From NCBI GenBank assembly GCA_964035795.1, contig OZ038320.1:25360118-25424117 (forward strand): a stretch of DNA of 64,000 nt. The letters are read 5' to 3'. The position numbers and the translations under genes are program-made. Below, one piece after another: positions 13,501 to 23,704 of this stretch. The stretch is from Pterobdella sp. o SKG-2022 (Eukaryota > Annelida > Clitellata > Hirudinida > Piscicolidae). The notes under the pieces were generated by a model. That model searched no databases and was not told the origin of the DNA. It saw nothing but the letters and a program-made list of their open reading frames with translations. Position 1 is the stretch's first letter. Every line of letters starts with the position of its first letter.

Positions 13501-15524
13501 AACATCTTTCACTAACAAAAGCATTAACAAAAATTTTATGATAGATTGTTAAATGCAAACTTCATAAAGTTTTAGAATCGTCATGATCAAGATAGAATTT
13601 AAATAAAATAAAAATATCGGGAATTCCTCAATTATTCTAATCATTTGCAGCTTACAAGTCAGCATCCGTACGCTGAAGACTTTATTTCATTTCCGAACGT
13701 CATCACTGTTGATATCTCAGACTTGAATGCAGTTGAAAAAGCTGTTGAGACGGCTTTAAAGTTGTTGGAAAATGGCACAGTGAGTGAATGACTAATATTT
13801 GGAGAGTGATCGGAGATACTAGTTGCATTTCAGTATTATTTCTACTGTACCATTTCATTTCTTCAAAGTGGTTGAGTTCATCTAGTTTTGAATGTATATT
13901 GTTTCGCCATTCGTTTCTCGCTAGAGCCCTTTTTCTCCTGCATTCATAACATCATGCCATCGTTGTTTTTGTCTTTTTCACATCCGTTGAGCACCTTCAA
14001 TTTTACTCACAAGCAATTGTTTTATTAATGATTTCCAATAATTTAATAATTCAAGTATTTTGATCATATTAAGTTTTCATACCCATCGTTTTATATATGA
14101 ATCTTTCCGCTTCAAAATAATTCATCGTTAAATTACTCACATTAGGTTATTGTTCTTTTTGATACGCTTACAGGTGCGAGGTTACCTTCCCAGGGAATAC
14201 ACACACGCTGGCATGCTTGAGAGGGTTAATGCCTACCTTGAACACCAGGTCTGTCATAGTGTTTGTATCATCACCATTCCACTTATGCGAATGAAAATAC
14301 TTTTCCTTTAGCTGATTGAAAGATTTTTTTTCATTTTGGTTTCAAAACAGTTTTTTAATGCCTTCAAACATGTTTTCTTGGAATATCATACAATACTATT
14401 TAAATGAAGCAACTTCCTTATTTGTTTAGACGCTTGAAAAGAAATTTAGGCGTTTTTGTTTTTAAGTTATTCATTCTCATTTGCCCAAAGAACTTTTGTG
14501 ATCGACAAACAATCTGGCCTCCTCCCGATTTGATGAAGGTGGTCGAGTCTAAAGTGAACCAGTCATGCAAGCAAGCATGCTGGTCAAAAAGTCTGTCTTT
14601 TCATTTTAGATATTTAATTTTTTAGATTTACTTAGTTAACATTGAACGCTTGTTTAACATTTTTTTAATGCTACAAACCTTACACTCCACCAAACATTTT
14701 CCTGAAAAAAGCTAGTTAACTTTGGGACATTTTGTAAATTCCACTGTTTTTTACTAATTAATGAGATTTTTTCTCTAAAACTATAATATTATTGTAAAGT
14801 TGTTCATTTTGCATAAAATTCAGGTTAAAAATTGTTGTTTTTCAATGATAATAAATTTTTAAACTAATACTTTCTTACAGAACTCTTATGCGAGCCAGCG
14901 TACTTCAAGCTTTTGAACGAGGACGAAGTATTGGATAAATATTTTAAATGTGAAAAACATACGATAAAAATGGACCTTCACTATCCTGCATTTGATACAT
15001 CTAACAATAATTGTGTCCAACAAGCCGACCCATTGCTTTTCAGCTGTGTAGATTCAGGATTGGATATGATCCGGTAGGAATTTCAATAGTCTTGCGTTTA
15101 CCTTGAAATGTTTCTACAGTTTTTTTCCAAATTAAGACTCAGAGACGTCAAAATTGGAGGAATTATATTTTTTTTTATTCATAAATGTGTAGTTTTTGTT
15201 AAAATGTAATTGAGTTTTAGCATTATGGAAGCATTTTTTTTCTCTTCATCATCATTTATTCTTTGTTGAGGTTTGTCTGATAGTCATTTAGCTTCATAAG
15301 GCTAAGTGGAGACGAAGGCTTGAAAATCTATTCAATGTATTTCTGCTCGCCTCTGATACTAAAACACACATCAATACAATCGAATATTAATAATGATGCT
15401 ATTTAGGAGAATTGATAATTATTGTTTCATCAACAATATTAGTCAAATTTTTTCCACTCACAGATTATGTCCATGTCGAACCTTCATTCCAGACCAGGTG
15501 GCCTTGTGTCGGGAATGTATCTAA
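1216..15524 (+). CDS. MGAT5: Alpha-1,6-mannosylglycoprotein 6-beta-N-acetylglucosaminyltransferase (GlcNAc-T V), 5' end missing
   Basis: Golgi enzyme that adds the beta-1,6 GlcNAc branch to N-glycans. Exons read: 1216-1261, 1787-1876, 3311-3382, 4557-about 4712, 7398-7500, 7620-7668, 10150-10235, 10914-10996, 11633-11751, 12253-12405, 13260-13406, 13651-13779, 14174-14248, 14491-14590, 14881-15073, 15464-15524 (stop TAA). All joins from 7398 to the stop keep frame with GT..AG introns. Diagnostic blocks match the remembered human enzyme: YGVDGS (1.83 kb), GGPLGELVQWSD (7.4 kb), PDNSFMGFVVEQ (11.65 kb), GLGFPYEGPAPLEAIAAGC (13.27 kb), SCKQAC, and a Cys-rich C-terminus ending CPCRTFIPDQVALCRECI. 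No initiator, cytoplasmic tail or signal-anchor exon was found, so the 5' end probably lies left of the window. One short exon between 4712 and 7398 (phase 0 in, phase 1 out) was not located. Introns carry LINE, SINE and microsatellite insertions. Confidence 0.95.
2006..2112 (+). repeat. tRNA-derived SINE, 5'-truncated copy
   Basis: Begins at a Pol III B-box-like word (gggttcgactcc) and continues with a body of about 85 bp, aggagtagcgctctgtgaa ... ttgagctac ... tggggcgactga, that is repeated in the SINE at 52232-52405. The tRNA-like left half is missing. It lies in an MGAT5 intron. Confidence 0.7.
2350..2460 (+). repeat. Interspersed repeat, shares sequence with 12880-13170
   Basis: The run around gaggatctttgttgaca ... 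gatcttgaatttat ... gtttgggcttggca aligns with 12905-13020 (gatgatctttttttgtagac ... gatcttgaatttgatt ... aactcgggctggca). No coding potential seen. Confidence 0.5.
4171..4256. repeat. Hairpin (MITE-like) element, copy 2 (degraded)
   Basis: Starts aaatactgaaaattattt and ends gtgttcaaaaaatttgcaat, aligning end to end with the hairpin at 266-344 (spacer words aagtactta and aaaattacct are kept). The inverted repeat is imperfect here. It lies in an MGAT5 intron. Confidence 0.6.
4381..4440 (+). repeat. Short interspersed motif (gataaggctaaa family), copy 1
   Basis: Contains gttttatgataaggctaaaa, then ttatcgaaaattatag and ttttttgct. Nearly the same block occurs at 11935-11990 and 43977-44040. Confidence 0.6.
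4738..5235 (-). mobile_element. Degraded LINE 3' end (C-terminal RT-ORF region)
   Basis: Read on the minus strand, it translates with frameshifts to a typical LINE C-terminus: AMLFGSEVWWLDKMNWI.., ERRIVRTVCEV.., NGVRWFGHVM. Its 3' end reads agcctcagtatagtggagat ... cttggta followed by (tcta)n. The same family lies at 16650-17140 on the plus strand. Its 3' end falls about 25 bp from the splice donor of the MGAT5 exon 4557-4712, so the open frame running out of that exon is partly LINE sequence. Confidence 0.75.
5510..5640 (-). repeat. (ATT/GTT)n array with possible LINE 3' end
   Basis: A trinucleotide array of about 55 bp (5514-5566) is followed by text including tgcttgccgcagaggcgctt. This resembles the 3' end of the minus-strand LINE at 61925 ((ATT)n, then aagctaggtttgctgcagag). 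It may be a 3'-terminal stub of the same family. A further short (ATT)n run lies at 5231-5257. Confidence 0.35.
7722..7797 (-). repeat. tRNA-like SINE head (minus strand)
   Basis: Reverse complement reads as a tRNA-like head: ggcccttatagcttagctgg (A box) then a B box at ccggtttcaattccgtg. The middle word agcattagataaattat matches the heads at 17140-17222 and 52232. Only the head is kept. It lies in an MGAT5 intron. Confidence 0.65.
8275..8475 (-). mobile_element. LINE fragment, end of RT ORF
   Basis: The minus strand reads ERKIDQEKDSHSVDLKRMKV then KTQLARDRMAWKRAIMGF and a stop. The RDRxxWK pattern is usual at the C-terminus of non-LTR retrotransposon ORF2. It is heavily decayed upstream and lies in an MGAT5 intron. 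Confidence 0.45.
8690..8900 (+). mobile_element. LINE fragment, region between endonuclease and RT
   Basis: The plus strand reads RWWNSDAEKVLKCKREAVK, the WW(N)xxxxxxxxKRxA motif found between the endonuclease and RT domains of non-LTR elements. It is short and frameshifted. Confidence 0.45.
8930..9050 (-). repeat. Interspersed repeat, inverted relative to 13035-13140
   Basis: Plus-strand text cagtaactggggttgatagc ... ctattatagagtaatttata ... tttgggaaaaatt is nearly the same as the reverse complement of 13035-13140. Two inverted copies of about 100 bp thus sit 4 kb apart inside MGAT5 introns and could pair in the pre-mRNA. Confidence 0.65.
10378..10610 (+). repeat. (CTAT)n microsatellite with a (CTTT)n core
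   Basis: About 230 bp of ctat repeats interrupted by ctttc repeats (10402-10445) and ccat/ttat variants, starting about 140 bp after MGAT5 exon 10150-10235. Long YLSI/LFIY-type open frames here are products of the repeat. Confidence 0.95.
11935..11990 (+). repeat. Short interspersed motif (gataaggctaaa family), copy 2
   Basis: Contains tgttttatgataaggctaaa, cttatcgaaaattgtagctt. It lies in an MGAT5 intron, in the same orientation as copy 1. Confidence 0.6.
12880..13170 (+). repeat. Interspersed repeat, longer copy
   Basis: Its left part matches 2350-2460. Its right part (13035-13140) matches the reverse complement of 8945-9045 closely, including cagtaactggggttgacagc and ctataatagagtaatttata. 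The family is not identified; it may be the non-coding end of a LINE. It lies in an MGAT5 intron. Confidence 0.6.
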
Positions 15525-16640
15525 CCACTTGATTTTATCGTCCTTAAACGCCATTTTTTATATTCCTCGGAACGCAGCACTTTTTATTTGGTATGATCAG
15601 TGTTTTTCATAACGATTACAAATCTTTTCATTTTTATACTCTGAAGTGACCCTATTCACTTCTTAGTATTAGTGACTTTACCTAGCTGAGTAAATTTTAA
15701 TGGTTGTAAAAATGTACCAATTCTTTTTTGAAATATGCAATATTTAATAATAATGTTTAATGAATGAATGTACCCTAAACAACATGTTTGTGAGAATACC
15801 AAGTGTTCAATTTTCATATTGTACCGAGTTTTGTGAAAATATGAATATTTATTTAATTCAAAAATCAAGAGATGCTACTGTCATCGTAGTAAATTTAATG
15901 TAAGAGGTAATTAAAACTTCTTGTATTTCAATGCATTTTTTTGCTATAAATAGTAATACTGATGTACATCCGACAAATTCAATAGTTCATTTTTGGGAGT
16001 TCACTTTAATTATATTTCATCAAAGTTTATTTTATGTATGGCATTTTTATTGCGTTTTTTCAATTTTTATTTTTAAACAGAATCGTGTGGAAGCTTCATA
16101 AACATAAAAACCCTCACATTTGTCACAATATTTCAATCATGTATTTTTTTTCAGCATTTTATGGATTTTATTCTCAATCAGACCCGAATTACATTCCATT
16201 TCATTCTATTTGTATTATTTACACCAAAATTAACGGTTTCTAAACCTACCCAGTTTTTTTCGATGTTATTTATGAAAAGTTTTTTATGTTGGCACAACTT
16301 TGGGTAACAAGACTACTGTGGTGGGAAGAATTTTTGACCCGTATAATTCATGGTTTCATTTTTGGACAATAGAGTTTTTTTCATTAAATATTTTTCAACT
16401 TTTTCTTAATTGTTTTGCATTATCAGAAGATTCCAAAACCTTTATGTATATGCATTATGTATTTTCATCATTTCTATAAACATTTCATGCGGTCAAATTT
16501 TTTATAAATTTGTTAGACTCAATTAAAAATGCGAATTATAACCATGATAATTATTTTTGATTTTTTCATTATTATTTTATTTTTTTATCAATAAAACTCA
16601 ACATCATAATTTTGTTTTGATTTGAACGTTGAATAGTCGA
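15525..16640. other. MGAT5 3' flank, no gene seen
   Basis: Downstream of the MGAT5 stop. AT-rich, with no supported ORF; open frames at 15656-15868 and 16034-16243 have chance-like F/I/N compositions. It should hold the MGAT5 poly(A) site. Confidence 0.5.
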
Positions 16641-16649
16641 TGCCTCTAA

Positions 16650-17140
16650 CACAATATGAGGTTGGACGAGTTTATGCAAGCTGTTAGATCAGCAATGCTA
16701 TTTGGAAGTGAGGTTTGTTGTCTTAGACAAAATGAGTTGGGTATTTTGAAAACAGAAAGGGCTATGGTTAGAGCGATTTGTGCGGTCAAATTATCAGATA
16801 GGTTTAAAAATTTTCAATTGATAGGTTAGGTTTAAAAAAAACTTTAGACTGTAGCTAAAGCTAGCTAAGATGGTTTGGTCATTAAAGAATTGAGATGAGA
16901 GAAATGTTTTAAGAAAAACACTCACTTTTAAAAATGATGTTAAAAAAAGGGTAGGCTGAAAGTTTGGTGGAAAGACATAATAGTATCAAAAATTATTAAA
17001 ATTGGCTTGAAAGAGGAAGATGCGTTGAATAGGAAGAAATGGACATTAGGTATAAATCAAATTGCAGAAAATGGAGTAAATCTGGCTACCCTCAGTGTGG
17101 TGGAGATTAAACCTGATTTAAAACTTTGGTACTTGTGTGC
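16650..17140 (+). mobile_element. Degraded LINE 3' end, second copy of the 4738-5235 family
   Basis: The plus strand reads MQAVRSAMLFGSEVCCLRQN then ELGILKTERAMVRAICAVKL, and after frameshifts WFGH, KMEVNLATLSVVEIKPDLK, ending ctttggta. It aligns along its length with the reverse complement of 4738-5235. Confidence 0.75.
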
Positions 17141-17222
17141 TAATTGTCGGCTACGTGAGATCGAACTTTAGATAATTAGTCTAATGCTCTACCTTTGAGC
17201 CATGCGGGCTTTTGACCATAAT
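17140..17222 (-). repeat. tRNA-like SINE head (minus strand) abutting a LINE 3' end
   Basis: Reverse complement contains gcccgcatggctcaaaggta and gagcattagactaattatct, close to the head of the 52232 SINE, with a weak B box (gttcgatctcacg). It directly abuts the 3' end of the LINE fragment at 16650-17140, on the opposite strand. Confidence 0.65.
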
Positions 17223-17570
17223 TACGTACACTTTTAGTGTTTTATTTGCAGTAATTACGTAATGGTATTTGAAATACCAAAAAAGCTCTCAAAAAGATTT
17301 AAAGTTGAGAGAAATAAAGGTAGTTTCAAAAGTATCGTATTCACAGTCATGAATATTCTTGGGTCTTAAATACTTAGATATTTAGTTGTTTTGTCATTTA
17401 AAAATATTGAAATAAACTGCTTACTACCTTTTATTACATATTATTACTAAAAACTAACTCCACAAACATAACTCATGAAAAAAAGCAAAATAATAAAATG
17501 ACTAAATTGTTCTAGCTACTCTTTTCCATTCTATTTTATCTTTCTTGTCACATAAAATACTTTTTTCAGA

Positions 17571-18570
17571 AACCAGCTTTATGCTGATGACTTTTTTCTT
17601 TTACTAGAAAAATCTTTTAGCTCCATAAGTTTTTTCTCTTAGAGTGGTACATTGTATCTCAACCTCTTTGAGTTCAGTCTAATCTATTTGTATAAATCTA
17701 CATTTCATTTTTCTTTAACTATGTTTCGTCATTCAACTTTTTATCTATTCGTTTTCTAGATTTCATTTTTTGGCGCTTTTATCTTCTTAATTCTAAATAA
17801 AATCTATTGTTTCATCTTCTTTTCTATTCTTAAAGAATTAGGCAAACTTATCTTACTTGAGAACGTTTTTTTCATTTTTTCTTTTGAGTACTGCAAGTCT
17901 TTCGACTAGAATTTACCAAATTCTACTCGTTTCCCTCAACAGTTAATAGTGCTGCTCGTCTTTTCTCACCCAATTTCTATCACATCACTTATTTCATCCC
18001 TCTTTTCTGGTTTTCCTCCTAATAAAGGTTCATTTTAAAAAATTTTTTTCATTTAATTGTAATTGCTCCTCTCATCTCTGATTTGGTTAAACTCCTAGTC
18101 GTCTTGGCTTTAGGTTCTCCCTCGCTCTCAATTCTTCTTTATTTTCCTTTCTCATATTTATGAAAAATCTTTCTTCTGCTTTCATTCTTAAAAGAATGCA
18201 CGAAAGGTACCTTGAGAAGAGAAAACTTGAGAAATAAATGCTAAAAAAGATCCCGGAAAGATTGTTTTTGATAGTGATCTCTACGTACAAAAGAGCAATA
18301 ACGCAGGTTTAAGTTGAAGGTTGACATTCGGATAAATTTGATGTTGGTGTAGGTGTCCATTAAGGATAACTTCTCCCACCGTTTTTGGATTCAATAGTAC
18401 TAGGTTTAATGTTTGAAGATGGAACAAAAAGTGCTTTATATGAACTGCTGTATGAAGATGACTCCGAATAACTGCAAGGCGATCTTTGAAGAAAAAGGTT
18501 TGAAAGTGAACTTTGATAAAAACGAAGCTTATATTGTTTGGTCATGTGGTGTGTGTGGTAAAAGGCCTCA
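17571..18570 (+). mobile_element. Very degraded RT pieces (YADD, CxxC) around a pyrimidine-rich stretch
   Basis: Around 17571 the plus strand reads NQLYADDFFLLLEKS, an RT active-site-like word. Around 18490-18565 it reads EEKGLKVNFDKNEAYIVWSC and CGVCGK, resembling the KGLKVN..KT and CxVCxKG words of some non-LTR RTs. Between them, 17640-18200 is strongly T/C-biased with no clear coding. It may be one decayed element or two. Confidence 0.35.
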
Positions 18571-18714
18571 TTAAGACAGACTCGCAAATTTTGAATTAAG
18601 AGTGTGTGAATGGTATATAAAATTTTGTTACAGATGGTTGTCTGAATTAGAAAAATAGCTAAATTTTGGAAGACATTCAAGTTTTTTCTATGTTATGTAG
18701 TAAAAAGCACACAT

Positions 18715-19210
18715 GGAATATCAAATAAACAAGCTAAAAACAATCGAGTTAAAAAAAAAGAATCTAAGAATAAACAAGTTAAACTAAATGATTTCGATAT
18801 AATCAATTTTAAATAAACTAACTCAAAATAAAAATTTTGAAATAAAAACTCGAGAGTAAACAATTAGAAAAAAGATCCAAAAGTGAGAAATGTCAAAAAA
18901 ATTTAAAATAAAAGCAAATTTAAAAGTAAACAAGGTCAAAACAAACAGTTTCAAAAATTTTTTTTTAAATAATTAATTTAGAAAGAAAAGTTCAAAAGTA
19001 AACAATTTTGAAATGAAAGAATTCATCAATGGAAGTCAGTTAAACGATTCGACTAGGAAAAAATTTAAAAAACAATTGAAAAATGAAATAGTTTAAAAAA
19101 TTTAAAAATAAAAAATTTGAATTTAAAAAATTTGGAAAAATTTTCGAAATTTAAGAATGAACAATTTAAAAATAAGAAATTCAATTATTATACTGAAAAA
19201 TTAATCATTT
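18715..19210. repeat. A-rich degenerate tandem-like region
   Basis: The word aaaagtaaacaa and variants (gagtaaacaatta, aaaagtaaacaagg, aaaagtaaacaatttt, aagaatgaacaattta) recurs roughly every 60-90 bp in a strongly A-biased strand. This suggests an old, decayed tandem repeat. No coding. Confidence 0.45.
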
Positions 19211-19973
19211 TGTATTTTTCAGTATAAATATTGCCTAATTTAAGAAACCCCCTAATATCGCTATAAAATGTGCGTTTGTATTACAAAAACAATTTTTAAT
19301 ACTTGGTTTTTCGTAGAACTACTACTACCTACTTCATCAAAACACAGCGGTTATTACATTTATATAAATAACTAATTTTTTCGATATAGTTAGTGTTTTA
19401 TTTTACAGATAAGCTATTATATAACAATAAATAACAACTTATAAAGCTGTAAATAACAAATATTAATACAAAACTACTAACCTTTATGCTTTCACCCGTC
19501 CATCCAAATATATTACTTCCAGCGCTATTATTTTTTAAAATATCAAAGTTTTTATATCGAAAATTCTTCGTCTAACTTTTCATAACCGAAAAATTCAAAT
19601 GAAATGTTCATATTACGTCAAACGATCACGTCGAAAAATTATCAAAAAAATTTACAAATTAAAAAAAATTAATTAATGGTTTTATATGTTTTCACAAATT
19701 TTATGAGCATTTATTTTAAATTTTTTGTAGTTAAAAAATAAAATTTCAATTATTAAGTAAATTAACTAGTCATCTTCAACGACTTGAAAGACGAGCTGCT
19801 ACTAGAACAAAATGCAGCCCTTCGAAAATAAAAAGTATTTTTTTAAGTTTATAAATAACTTTTGAAATTAATTGTAATTTTTTTTGTTTTTTATAGATGT
19901 TAAATTTCATTTTTTTTTAATCTGTGGTTTGATGGTTGAAAGGTCAAGTGATATATTTCATAAGTTTACTTCA

Positions 19974-20137
19974 GTTTGTTTGTTTGTTTGTTTGTTTGTT
20001 TGTTTGTTTGTTTGTTTGTTTGTTTGTTTGTTTGTTTGTTTGTTTGTTTGTTTGTTTGTTTGTTTGTTTGTTTGTTTGTTTGTTTGTTTGTTTGTTTGTT
20101 TGTTTGTTTGTTTGTTTGTTTGTTTGTTTGTTTGTTT
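19974..20137 (+). repeat. (TTTG)n microsatellite
   Basis: About 41 uninterrupted tttg units. It directly precedes a segment homologous to the U1 5' flank. The CLFV and KQTN open frames on the two strands are repeat artefacts. Confidence 0.98.
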
Positions 20138-20364
20138 CATGGATTTTTCATCTGCATTTAAGTACTTATCGTCACATTTATTATGTTTTCTATACTGATG
20201 CTATTCAAGTTTAAGTAAAATAATGAAATAAATTTTTAACAAAAATTACTTCGATAAAGTTTTAAATTGTTTATTAAAATTTTATTTTAATAAATTTTTT
20301 TTCATAAAACACCACATGTTTTTTTCAACATCCACATCAAATACCTATGGGTTGCTGCCTAAAT

Positions 20365-20447
20365 TATAATCACCGGGTGCAAAAAACGCCAGTGATCTAC
20401 AACGAGCTTATCCCAGGATGAAATGTAGCCATTGCACTCAGGCTGAA
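20365..20447 (+). pseudogene. U1 snRNA pseudogene (5' half only)
   Basis: Aligns with the first half of the U1 gene at 23912: gtgatctacaacgagct (stem-loop I), tcccaggatgaaatg, and gccattgcactcaggctga (stem-loop II and the U1A loop). The 5'-splice-site-pairing end is changed (aatcacc in place of acttacc). Similarity stops after stem-loop II; stem-loop III, the Sm site and stem-loop IV are absent. The upstream 180 bp (20185-20364) also matches the U1 5' flank, so this began as a gene duplication rather than a retrocopy. Confidence 0.8.
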
Positions 20448-20559
20448 GATAGCGCGAGTCAAAGCTGTTCTAGGGTCATGGAATCCAGTGTCGAAAATTT
20501 TTTGGTTTAATAGAATGTATTCAACAGGAAGGTGTTGCTCAGCTAATCTAATGGTGAAG

Positions 20560-20880
20560 AAACACCAATGGCATCGTATCTATCAAACGATATCTGGCTT
20601 CTAAATATGCATTACTGTCTTTGTTGATTTCTCATCTCTATGCCCTGGTAAACCCATCTTGTTACACATCCAGTTTTGTATCCCGTTTCTGTATTTCATC
20701 CACTGAAGCCTCTCTGCTACCTTTCCAATAGTCACTGTAGTTCTCAAATTTCAACGTACAATTATCTAGTTTAGTAATAAACTCAAATCGACATTCTGTG
20801 TCATTCAGTCCTCTTAAAAAATTTCTACCAAAGGCAAAGTAATCATCAAATTTTGTTATCCAATCTTTGATATTGTGAAA
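20560..20880 (-). other. Possible decayed coding fragment, unidentified
   Basis: From about 20878 the minus strand reads open for about 70 residues (HNIKDWITKFDDYFAFGRNF, then LRGLNDTECRFEFITKLDNC, TLKFENYSDYWKGS) before stops. The composition is more balanced than its surroundings and looks coding, but I do not recognise the family. It could be a pseudogene, exon or mobile-element piece. Confidence 0.25.
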
Positions 20881-21344
20881 TTATATATCAAAATTTAAAT
20901 TATGGTGGCATTTAGTCACAAGAATTTCACCTAATTTTCAAACGTTTTGAATTCTTTATTTTGACATTTTAACGTAAGTATTTGAGTTTAAGATCTACAT
21001 ATGCGTGAAACATTCACAAAAAGCCTATTTTGAAACTAAGGTATAATTCAAATGTACAAAATTGTGTTTATAGTTTGATTTTAGCGTTAAAAAAATGTTT
21101 TTAAGCTTTAGTTCTCATTTATGATTTTTAAAATACATTTACCCTTGTTACCGGAGCTAATTTAGCCTGAAATAATATCCAAATATTAGTATTTCGCAAA
21201 AAGTAAAAAATTGTTCAGAGTTTAAAACCTAAATTTTTAAACACTTGATCCAGATTTTTATTGTTACATGGATCTTTCATCTTCATTTTCGCACTCATCG
21301 TCTAATTATCAAAACCTATGATGTATGTATAAAAAGCAATCAAA

Positions 21345-23435
21345 AAAGAAAACCACTTGGGTGGGTCATCTGAGAGGCAAAACAGTCTACAGTGTAATAG
21401 ATTTTATCTTAATTCACCAAAAACTGAAAAAGTTCTTCAATGACAGTAATACATACAGAGGAACTCTTACTTAGAGTGATCCTAACTTGTTAATAGTTCA
21501 AATTAAATACCCCAAACCATATCAATGTTGGACAAACCAATCAAAAAACTACAATAAAAAACCTAATTTCCAAGACTTTATCACCCAACAAGCCTACAAA
21601 AATCAATAGAAACAAGCCAAGCAACTTCACTTGAAGAAATTTTAATAAGCATAAAAAAAGTATCAAATACTTGCTTCAAAAAGTCATCCAAAAAAACACC
21701 ATCAAATAGATATGAAGACCACGAGCTACACACACTGGCTGACATACAAAAAAACATAAGAAACCTAATAGAAAATTCTACAGAAATTGATAAAATCAAC
21801 AACCTCAAAGCACAAAGGAACAAAATCAAACCTCAAATAAAAAATAAATGTCTTGAACTATACAATAAAGAACTGGAAACAAAACTCAAAATAATAGAAA
21901 CCTTAGCCTATAACAAGCAAATGCATGCAGCTATTAAAGAATTGAGTATCAAAAGTAATACAACTGCAAAACCACTCAAAATAAAAGATTTCATACAACA
22001 TTACAGAAGCAAATTTTCAAAAAACAACCAACAAACAAAACAACAATACAATAATAGCAAAATAAATGACACAAATATTTTTAAAAGAGAAAATGCTATA
22101 AAGAAACTGAAAACCAACAAATTTCCAGGAAAAGACAACATCTTCAGTGAAGAACTCAAATTCTTAGGAACAAATATGAAAAAAACAGCAGCAGTAAACA
22201 AAGAACTTCAAAGCAACAATTTCCTTGATCAATCTTCAACCATGGCATTATTATACCAATAACAAGAAAGGGCAAACCTCATTCTCCATTAAACACAAGG
22301 CCTGTCATCTTACTAAACACAATAAGAAAGTCTTATCATTAATAATACTCAATAAAATAAGACCTTTCATAGAAAAATACCTTCCCATTACCCAAGCAGC
22401 ATACAGACCAACTAGTTCAACAACAGACATCATATGGGCTCATAAAATAGCAATTGAAGACAAAGTGAAATCAGGATGTACAATGAAAATAACCAGAATT
22501 GATCTGTCATCTGCTTTCGACACCATAAACAGGAAAAAACCTATAGAAATTTTAAGCACCATAATCCCAGCATCTGAACTCAAAATAATCGATCTTTTTT
22601 TAACAAATACCACCTTAGCCATAAGATACAATAAAAACTCTTGCGAAAGCTTTACCACAAACATAGGATGCCCTCAAGGAGATGCTCTGAGCTCTGTCTT
22701 GTTCACGTTATACCTTAGAGCATGCATGAAAGAGATAAGAACCACCTACCCAAAAAAATTCTATTAACTCATTTACGCCGATGACGTAAATTTCGTCTCA
22801 CCAAGTGACATTAAACTAGATGAAATTGAAGCAATTTTCCGCAAATGGGGTCTTACGCTCAACAAAAGTAAAACGGAAGAAAGGCTGATGAATGAAGAGA
22901 ACACTTGGAAGCTACTTCGAAAAATGTGAGGACATCAAAAAAAGGAAAACTTTGGCAACTCTAGCGATGAACAGATTAAACCCAATTTGGAAGAGTGGGA
23001 TAAGTGTAGAGAAAAAATAAGAATTTATAAAGCTTATGTTCTCTCAATTTTCCTATATGCCTGCAGTGCTTAGGCAGACTCTAAAAGCATCAGAAGCTCA
23101 ATAGACTTCTTCCAAAGAAAGCACATACGAAGATGAAAAAAGTTCATTGGCCTAATGTTATGAAAAACGAAGAATGCGACTCCGTCATACCACCGCTGCA
23201 CCAGGAAGTGAGACTGAGAAGGCTGAAAGTGCTGGGACACATATGCCGTAATGACCCGCCGGCAAAAAACATTTTTGAAAAAGCCCTAAAGAATTCCAAA
23301 AGAAAAAGAGACAGATCACCATCAACTTTTCTCAACACATTAATAAATGACATGAACTCTCTCAAATTAAACATGGACAACATTGAAAAAATCGATAAAG
23401 ATGCGTATCGAGAAATTATTGGGACTCATTGTTAA
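21345..23435 (+). mobile_element. Non-LTR retrotransposon, decayed (endonuclease end plus RT)
   Basis: Order along the plus strand: end of an APE-type endonuclease (GHLRGKTVYSVIDFILIHQK at about 21363, YRGTLT, then SDPNLL where SDH is usual); a basic linker with KFPGKDNIFSEEL (22119); RT motifs QAAYRPTSSTTDIIWAHK (22399), DLSSAFDTINRKK (22501), GCPQGDALSSVLF (22666) and YADD (22774); and a C-terminal RRLKVLGHICRNDP (23218). At least five stops or frameshifts break it (for example after 21466, 22262, 22767, 22927, 23070), so it is inactive. The clade is not determined. Confidence 0.85.
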
Positions 23436-23480
23436 CTGTGATTATGTCTAAAGACGAAAATTAATTTTATATATATATGA

Positions 23481-23690
23481 TGTATGTATGTATGTATGTA
23501 TGTATGTATGTATGTATGTATGTATGTATGTATGTATGTATGTATGTATGTATGTATGTATGTATGTATGTATGTATGTATGTATGTATGTATGTATGTA
23601 TGTATGTATGTATGTATGTATGTATGTATGTATGTATGTATGTATGTATGTATGTATGTATGTATGTGTGTATGTATGTATGTATGTATG
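23481..23690 (+). repeat. (TATG)n microsatellite
   Basis: About 52 units with a single tgtg variant near 23666. Immediately downstream begins the U1 5' flank. MYVC and HTYI open frames are artefacts. Confidence 0.98.
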
Positions 23691-23704
23691 TTTTCCATAT
23701 TGAA

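Noticed and set aside
19884..20214. Long CLFV, KQTN and similar proteins on both strands
   Set aside because: Pure translation of the (TTTG)n microsatellite.
22001..22201. Minus-strand F/L-rich ORFs over the LINE
   Set aside because: Antisense shadows of the plus-strand reverse transcriptase frames.
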